From positions 1 through 38,882 of the forward strand of contig JANXTM010000014.1 in the NCBI GenBank assembly GCA_025352405.1: a stretch of 38,882 nucleotides of DNA, written 5' to 3'. The notes under the pieces were generated by a model that saw only the letters and a list, made by a program, of their open reading frames with translations, did no database searches and was not told the origin of the DNA. This DNA is from Polaromonas sp. GTDB lineage: Bacteria; Pseudomonadota; Gammaproteobacteria; Burkholderiales; Burkholderiaceae_C. The stretch's first letter is position 1. Each line of letters opens with the position of its first letter. The position numbers were made by a program, and so were the translations under genes. Positions 34,406 to 38,882 of the stretch are shown here, one piece after another.

Positions 34406-36469
34406 TTGGCCCACCCTGACACCGCCACAGAGCCGCTGTTAACGCGTACTTTCTTGACGCCCTGGCGCGGCCGCTTGCTGGCCCTCGCCGTGGCCGGGCT
34501 GGTCTGGTTTTTCTGGGTCTGGCTGGCACCCGCCAGCCTGCAGCAAATAGACGAACGCTCAACCGATCTGCTCTGGCAGGTCAGCGCCGGCACGCAGCCC
34601 GAAAAGCGCGTCATTTTGATAGACATTGACGACGCCAGCCTCAGCCGCGTAGGCCCCTGGCCCTGGCCGCGAAAAACCGTCGCCGAGCTGACCCGCAAGC
34701 TCGACGAGCAAGGGGTCGGCCTCAAGCTGTTTGACGTCGTTTTTGCCGATGGCCGTGACGGCCTGGCGGATTTGTCAAAGGCATTTGCTGCGCGCGATGA
34801 AACATCGCCAACCGTCGTGGCGCAAATATTTGCACTCAACAACGAAAGCCAGCTGCAATCTGGTGCGCTGGCCGGTGCGCTGCCCGGCCTCGGTTGCCAG
34901 GCACCCGCCATGGTGGCCCAGGGTTACCTGGCCAATGCGCCCGGTCTGCACACCCGTGCGGGCCACATCACACCCACGCTTGATCCCGATGGCGCGGTGC
35001 GCCGCGTGCCGGCCATTGTGTGCTTTGGCAACCGTAACTACCCGGCGCTGGCTTTGGCCGGCGTGACAGCCGCCGGCCACCTGCCGGCACAGGCCGCAGC
35101 CCCCGCCATTGATGTGCAGCGCGGCACCGGCCCCTGGGCGCCGCCGTGGCAGGCCAGTCTGGCCGCCTTGCCCGGTCTGCCTGTAGCGCTTGACGCGCAA
35201 GGCCAGATGCGCGTGCCCTACCGCCAGGCCCGCAGCGCCTACACCTCTGTCTCTGCTGCAGACGTGCTGCAAGGCAAGGTGCCGCCAGACCTTCTGCAGG
35301 GCGCCTGGGTAATTGTCGGTGCTTCCGCGTTTGGCCTGGCCGACGCCGTGCCCACCGCCCTGGGCCGGCATGTCAGCGGGGCCGAGGTGCACGCCCAGCT
35401 GCTTTCTGCCATTGTTGACGGTGCCGTGCCCTACACGCCACTGGCTACTGTGTGGCTGCAACTGGGCTTTGTGCTGCTGGCAGCGTGCGCGCTGTGCCTG
35501 CTGGGCGGCAATTACCCGGCCCGCCAAAAGCAGGCTTTGCTGCAGCGCTACCGCGTGCTGCTGATGCCAGTGGCGGCGCTGCTGCTGGCAGCGGCGGCGT
35601 ACGGCCTGCATGCGCTTGCCATGTACAAGCTGGGCTGGTACCTGGGCTGGTCGGGCCCGGCACTGGCTGTTATTTTGACGGGCGGCGCGCTGGGGCTGGC
35701 CGAGCACACCCGCAGCCTGTTTGAAAAACGCCGCCTGTACCAAAACCTCTCAAGCTATGTGTCAGCGCCCGTCGCTGAAAAAATTGCGTTTACCGTGCCC
35801 AGCGGCAACATTGAGGCACAGCGCCTCAACGTCACCGTGGTGGCAGCCGAGCTGAACAACTTTGCCGCTTACTGCGAAGCCCGCAGCCCCGAAGAATCTG
35901 CCCGCGTGCTGCACCACTTCTACAGCACCGCCAGTGAAATTGTTTCGGCACACGGCGGCGTTGTTGAAGAAATGGTTGGCGACAGCCTGCTGGCATTGTT
36001 CAACGGCCCGCTGCCGTGCACCGACCACCCCGCCAGGGCGCTGGCCGCAGCCCGCGAGTTGTGGGTGCGCTGCAGCCAGGAGCTGCCCAACGTCAGCGGC
36101 CAAAAGCTTGAGCCGCTGGGCGTCAGTGTCGGGCTTGAAAGCGGCGTGGCCCTGGTCGGCTCATTTGGTTCGGCCGGGCGGCGGGTACACACCGTGCTTG
36201 GGCAGGTTGTGACCAGCGCCCTGCGCCTGCGCGACATGACGCAAGACCTGGCCTACCCGGTGCTGGTAGGGCAGGCCGCCGCCAAAATCATCATGACTGG
36301 CAGCGACCCCGACAACCTTGATGTGGCGCTTAAACCTCTCGGCAGTTTTTTATTGCCCGGTCTGCAGCACAGCCACCAGATATATACTCTGCGCAACCTG
36401 CTACAACCCGGGTTACCCCAAGAGCAGGCTAATCTGCATTACCTCCATCAAGTAAACATTGCAGCGTGA
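34406..36469 (+). CDS. CHASE2-domain class III nucleotide cyclase with altered catalytic residues
   Basis: 687 residues from a TTG at 34406; an ATG at 34310 inside the FecR gene is less likely. Layout: transmembrane helix (about 23-42), large periplasmic CHASE2 sensor (about 45-335, VILIDIDDASLSRVGPWPWPR), three transmembrane helices (about 347-432), then a class III cyclase domain (about 470-665). The active site differs from the canonical: Glu482 replaces the first metal Asp, Glu522 replaces the adenine-selecting Lys, Thr603 replaces the transition-state Asn, while Asp526 and Arg607 remain. Glu at the Lys position is what guanylate cyclases have. It could make cGMP or cAMP weakly, or be a degenerate receptor. 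The GTGA overlap with the next gene shows coupling. Confidence 0.87.
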   Translation: MAHPDTATEPLLTRTFLTPWRGRLLALAVAGLVWFFWVWLAPASLQQIDERSTDLLWQVSAGTQPEKRVILIDIDDASLSRVGPWPWPRKTVAELTRKLDEQGVGLKLFDVVFADGRDGLADLSKAFAARDETSPTVVAQIFALNNESQLQSGALAGALPGLGCQAPAMVAQGYLANAPGLHTRAGHITPTLDPDGAVRRVPAIVCFGNRNYPALALAGVTAAGHLPAQAAAPAIDVQRGTGPWAPPWQASLAALPGLPVALDAQGQMRVPYRQARSAYTSVSAADVLQGKVPPDLLQGAWVIVGASAFGLADAVPTALGRHVSGAEVHAQLLSAIVDGAVPYTPLATVWLQLGFVLLAACALCLLGGNYPARQKQALLQRYRVLLMPVAALLLAAAAYGLHALAMYKLGWYLGWSGPALAVILTGGALGLAEHTRSLFEKRRLYQNLSSYVSAPVAEKIAFTVPSGNIEAQRLNVTVVAAELNNFAAYCEARSPEESARVLHHFYSTASEIVSAHGGVVEEMVGDSLLALFNGPLPCTDHPARALAAARELWVRCSQELPNVSGQKLEPLGVSVGLESGVALVGSFGSAGRRVHTVLGQVVTSALRLRDMTQDLAYPVLVGQAAAKIIMTGSDPDNLDVALKPLGSFLLPGLQHSHQIYTLRNLLQPGLPQEQANLHYLHQVNIAA

Positions 36470-38013
36470 AACGATTGATTTTGGCTGGGCTTGTGTCCAC
36501 GGCCTTCGCGCAGGTGCTCGCGCAAACGCACACCAACCCGCTGGCAGGCAGCCGCGGCAGCCCATCGGCCAGCGGCCTTGCAACGCGCAACCTGCCGGCA
36601 ACCGCAACCACCAGCGCCAGCACCTGCCCCCCGGTAGCTGACGCACCCGCCCGCTCCGGCCCGCAGCAGCCCCCGGCGGCCTACCTTGCCCAGCTGCAGC
36701 AAAGCCTGGCCCAGCTCGACAGCATGGCCGAGCTGTGCCTTGACACCCCGCGCTTTCATGCCCAGCGCGGCCTGGTGCTTCAATTAATGGGGCAGCCCGC
36801 CGCTGCTGTTGAGTCACTAGAGCGCGCGCTGCTGCTAGACCCCGACCAGCCCGGCACCCAGCTTGACTACGCCCTGGCCCTGCGCGACGCAGGCGACGCC
36901 CCATCGGCCCAGGCACTGCTGCAGCAAATCAGCCAGCGCCCCGACTTGCCCCCCGGCCTGCAGCCAGTGCTGCAAAGCCAGCTGGCAGCCGTGCGCAGCC
37001 AGCCCAAAGGCGCCTGGGACCAGCACCTGAAGGTTTCTTTGGCTGGCGGGTTTGACAGCAACCTCAATAACGCCACATCTGACGGCCAGCTCACCTTGAC
37101 CTTCCCCGCCGGTGAGGTGTCGTTGCCACTGGCCGATGCCTCGCGCGCCCAGCGCGGCACGGCGTTAATGACGGCCCTGCAGTACCAGGCCATCAAGCCA
37201 GTAAACGACCAGCTGTGGGTGCTGCAGGCAGAGCTGCACAACCGCAACAGCCGCCTGGCAGACACCGGCTACCAGCAGCTCGACCTGGCGGCCCAGTGGC
37301 TGCAGGCACCAGCCGCCGCCAGCCAGTGGCAGGCCCGGCTGGGCTACGGCAACCTGCGCTTTGGCAGTGTCGACCTGCTGCACAGCGTGCGCGCAGCGCT
37401 GGTGCACCAGTGGCAGCTGGCAGGGCCCCGGCCAGGCTCAATGTGCCGCCCACTTGTCGGGCTGGAGACCGACATTCGCCGCTACCCCACCACCGCCCAG
37501 CTCAACGGCACCTACCAGGGCCTGCTGCTGTCAGTGGCTTGCGACGCAGCCGAAGGCGACACGGCAGCGCCAGCCACCGGCCAGCCCGGCGATTTTTTAT
37601 TCGGCAACCCCTATCTCAGCTTGCCGCGTTTTAGCTTGCAGCTGCGCAGCGGGCAAGACCGCGCGGCCAGCGGCCAGCGCCCCGGTGGCAACAACACCGC
37701 CACAGACCTGCGCACAGCCGCCTATGGCCGCTTGCAGCTGCCCGGCACGCCCACGCTTGAGTGGGTGGCCGAGTACAGCTGGTTGCAGCAACAAGACAGC
37801 AGCGGCTACAGCCAGCTGCTGGCCAACAACGCCGTGCGCACCAGCACCCGCCAGGCCCTGCGCCTTGAGCTGGCCCACCAGCTGCCTGCCAGCATGTTGG
37901 GCGGCGCCCGCTGGTTTGTCAGCGCAGAGCTAAGCCGCCAGGCCAGCAACCTGAGCGCCTTTGCCGCCAAGGGCCACGCACTGTACAGCGGCCTGCGCTG
38001 GGACATTTTTTAA
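36466..38013 (+). CDS. TPR plus outer-membrane beta-barrel protein
   Basis: 515 residues with signal peptide (MKRLILAGLVSTAFAQVLA, cleavage near 19), a Pro/Ala/Ser-rich linker, TPR-like helices (about 70-165, RGLVLQLMGQPAAAVESLERALLLDP), then a long beta-rich region (about 180-515). The barrel opens with LKVSLAGGFDSNLNNA, a motif seen where TPR-barrel proteins of the Slam/DUF560 kind enter the membrane. The final residues LRWDIF end in Phe, the usual BAM-recognition signal. The GTG start overlaps the cyclase stop by 4 bp. Possible roles are a surface-protein exporter or an outer-membrane sensor partner; I cannot decide between them. Confidence 0.75.
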   Translation: MKRLILAGLVSTAFAQVLAQTHTNPLAGSRGSPSASGLATRNLPATATTSASTCPPVADAPARSGPQQPPAAYLAQLQQSLAQLDSMAELCLDTPRFHAQRGLVLQLMGQPAAAVESLERALLLDPDQPGTQLDYALALRDAGDAPSAQALLQQISQRPDLPPGLQPVLQSQLAAVRSQPKGAWDQHLKVSLAGGFDSNLNNATSDGQLTLTFPAGEVSLPLADASRAQRGTALMTALQYQAIKPVNDQLWVLQAELHNRNSRLADTGYQQLDLAAQWLQAPAAASQWQARLGYGNLRFGSVDLLHSVRAALVHQWQLAGPRPGSMCRPLVGLETDIRRYPTTAQLNGTYQGLLLSVACDAAEGDTAAPATGQPGDFLFGNPYLSLPRFSLQLRSGQDRAASGQRPGGNNTATDLRTAAYGRLQLPGTPTLEWVAEYSWLQQQDSSGYSQLLANNAVRTSTRQALRLELAHQLPASMLGGARWFVSAELSRQASNLSAFAAKGHALYSGLRWDIF

Positions 38014-38078
38014 AAAGCCAGCCTAATAGCCGGCCTATTGGGCAGGCCCGGTGAAGTAAAAACTTTTTGCCCTGAGAA

Positions 38079-38122
38079 AACCGTTGACCCAAATAGAACC
38101 GTTGACCCAAACACAACCGTTG
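38079..38122. repeat. 18-bp tandem repeat, 2.4 units
   Basis: AACCGTTGACCCAAA recurs at 38079 and 38097 with an 18-bp period, and the first 8 bases appear again at 38115. It lies between the TPR-barrel gene and the Crp site. The role is unknown. Confidence 0.8.
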
Positions 38123-38126
38123 TTCC

Positions 38127-38150
38127 GTTCGCCCTGGGCTTGTCGAAGGG
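38127..38150. repeat. Dispersed-repeat-like sequence
   Basis: The 24-bp sequence runs from GTTCGCCCTGGGCTT to GTCGAAGGG and resembles a short repeat (consensus close to CCCTGAGCTTGTCGAAGG) that I recall scattered through many proteobacterial genomes, including Comamonadaceae. It adjoins the 18-bp tandem repeat. Confidence 0.5.
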
Positions 38151-38274
38151 TTTCAATAAAGGCAATCCGCACGGCCACTGCAACACCATCAGGCTGTGTT
38201 GACAACCCCCATTTCCCCCGCAAAGCCCCTGAAAAGTGATGTAACGGCGCAACAAGCCAACTTGCCTTCATGCC

Positions 38275-38290
38275 TGTGATGTGAATCACA
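38275..38290 (+). promoter_or_regulatory. Perfect Crp-type operator TGTGA-N6-TCACA
   Basis: TGTGATGTGAATCACA matches both CRP half-sites exactly with the right 6-bp spacing. Its centre is about 42 bp upstream of the start site predicted from the TATACT box, the class II activator position. The regulator encoded at 31907-32614 has the RETVxR recognition helix that reads such half-sites. Confidence 0.8.
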
Positions 38291-38312
38291 ACAAAGTCTT
38301 CAAAGCCTTGGC

Positions 38313-38318
38313 TATACT
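38313..38318 (+). promoter_or_regulatory. -10 box TATACT
   Basis: One mismatch from TATAAT; predicted start of transcription near 38325, leaving a 5' leader of about 56 bases. There is no good -35 hexamer at 16-18 bp upstream. Confidence 0.6.
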
Positions 38319-38328
38319 CACACCCGAG

Positions 38329-38349
38329 TTAGGAGCATTCGGCGCCTAA
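38329..38349 (+). other. 5' leader hairpin
   Basis: TTAGGAGC (38329-38336) pairs with GCGCCTAA (38342-38349) with one mismatch across a 5-base loop. It begins within a few bases of the predicted transcript end, where such hairpins protect mRNAs of abundant proteins from decay. Confidence 0.55.
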
Positions 38350-38380
38350 TCAACTTCCAAACTGTCTACGGAGAATTTTC

Positions 38381-38882
38381 ATGGCTCTTAATGCAACAGA
38401 ACGTACCAACATCGTCAAGCTGACAGTCGCCTTGTACGGCGCTGCCCCCGGCGCGTCAGGCTTGTCAGACTTCACCACCTTCTACGAAGCCAATGGCCGC
38501 GACTTGAACGTGCTGGCCACCAACTTGACGAACAACATCATCTTCAAGTCGTTGTACCCCAACTTCCTGACCGTTGGTGATTTCGCCACTGCCATTTTGT
38601 CAAGCTACGGCCTGCAAGCCAATACCGACGCTATCGCGTTTGTCACATCGCGTTTCAACGCTGGCATGAGCAAAGGCCAGATCGCTTACGAATCCGCCAT
38701 TGCCATCAACAACACCACCGCAACTACTGGCGATTTCGCCAATGCACGCGCAATTTTGAACAACAAAACCCTGGTTGCTGAGAACTACTCTGTTGCTTTG
38801 AGCGGCCAGTCTGTGAACATTGGCGTTTTGCAAGGTGTGATCGCTAGTGTTACGGCTGATCCTGCTACTGTGACGGCTGCTA
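38381..38882 (+). CDS. Secreted or S-layer-like surface protein, DUF4214-type N-terminus (5' part)
   Basis: Open frame of at least 167 codons running off the right edge with no stop; the ATG at 38381 has GGAGAA upstream. There is no signal peptide and no Cys in the visible part; it is rich in Ala, Asn, Thr and Ser. Residues about 8-65 (IVKLTVALYGAAPGASGLSDF) resemble the DUF4214 helical unit found at the N-termini of RTX or S-layer proteins exported by type I secretion. A second helical unit follows, then Thr/Ala/Val-rich repeats from about residue 150, which look like the start of a long beta-strand-repeat region. The strong promoter and 5' hairpin fit an abundant protein. Confidence 0.8.
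   Translation, partial: MALNATERTNIVKLTVALYGAAPGASGLSDFTTFYEANGRDLNVLATNLTNNIIFKSLYPNFLTVGDFATAILSSYGLQANTDAIAFVTSRFNAGMSKGQIAYESAIAINNTTATTGDFANARAILNNKTLVAENYSVALSGQSVNIGVLQGVIASVTADPATVTAA

Larger units (their letters stand above)
38014..38380 (+). promoter_or_regulatory. Intergenic and promoter region of the terminal surface-protein gene
   Basis: 367 bp. In order: a weak GGCCT/AGGCC hairpin (38034-38050), an 18-bp tandem repeat (38079-38122), a dispersed-repeat-like sequence (38127-38150), a Crp-type palindrome (38275-38290), the -10 box TATACT (38313-38318), a 5' hairpin (38329-38349) and the ribosome-binding site GGAG (38370-38373). No gene is evident in it. The -35 position is AACAAA, a poor match that suggests activator dependence. 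Confidence 0.7.

Noticed and set aside
34775..35743. 322-codon antisense frame opposite the CHASE2 cyclase
   Set aside because: The sense product has clear domains; the antisense product is Gln/Arg/His-rich and unlike any family.
38079..38122. Possible CRISPR repeats
   Set aside because: Units are directly tandem with no spacers of suitable length and no cas genes are present.

Overview
The window looks like chromosome of a Comamonadaceae bacterium (Betaproteobacteria, Burkholderiales; Polaromonas or Rhodoferax-like). The evidence is the gene order (msrPQ; mrcA-cyaY-lptM-lysA; pilMNOPQ next to aroK-aroB-dgt), the moderately high GC, and a recurrent AT-palindrome element in intergenic gaps. 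The assignment rests on recognition, not a database search. I see no rRNA, tRNA, CRISPR array, IS element or phage gene.

Layout. 1-7267 is housekeeping: the 3' end of a cytochrome c maturation gene (ccsB/resC), the methionine sulfoxide reductase pair msrP-msrQ, then lysA and lptM (minus) divergent from cyaY, which converges on mrcA (PBP1A). 7268-17571 is the type IV pilus assembly operon pilMNOPQ, followed on the same strand by an unusual Ig-like/EF-hand lipoprotein gene and then aroK, aroB and dgt. 17812-21639 holds an orphan periplasmic substrate-binding protein and a partial histidine cluster, hisH-hisA-hisF, with a chain of hairpins between hisA and hisF.

21725-31896 is a surface-polysaccharide locus. 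A tightly overlapping minus-strand operon encodes a PIG-L deacetylase/glycosyltransferase fusion, a 931-residue double glycosyltransferase, a GT4 and a GT2 enzyme. Divergent from it are an O-antigen type ABC ATPase (Wzt) and a GNAT-like protein. The matching permease (Wzm) lies on the opposite strand beyond them.

31907-38882 is the most interesting part. A Crp/Fnr regulator is divergent from an apparent operon of a FecR-domain secreted protein, a CHASE2 class III nucleotide cyclase with altered active-site residues, and a TPR plus beta-barrel outer-membrane protein. Downstream, a large secreted or S-layer-like gene (cut by the window end) is preceded by a perfect Crp-type palindrome, TGTGA-N6-TCACA, at about -42 from a good -10 box. 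I propose this as a candidate envelope-sensing to cyclic-nucleotide to surface-protein circuit. The sequence supports the parts; the wiring is inference.

The four AT-palindrome copies fill every convergent gene junction in the window except the 2-bp cyaY/mrcA junction, and one also sits between aroB and dgt.
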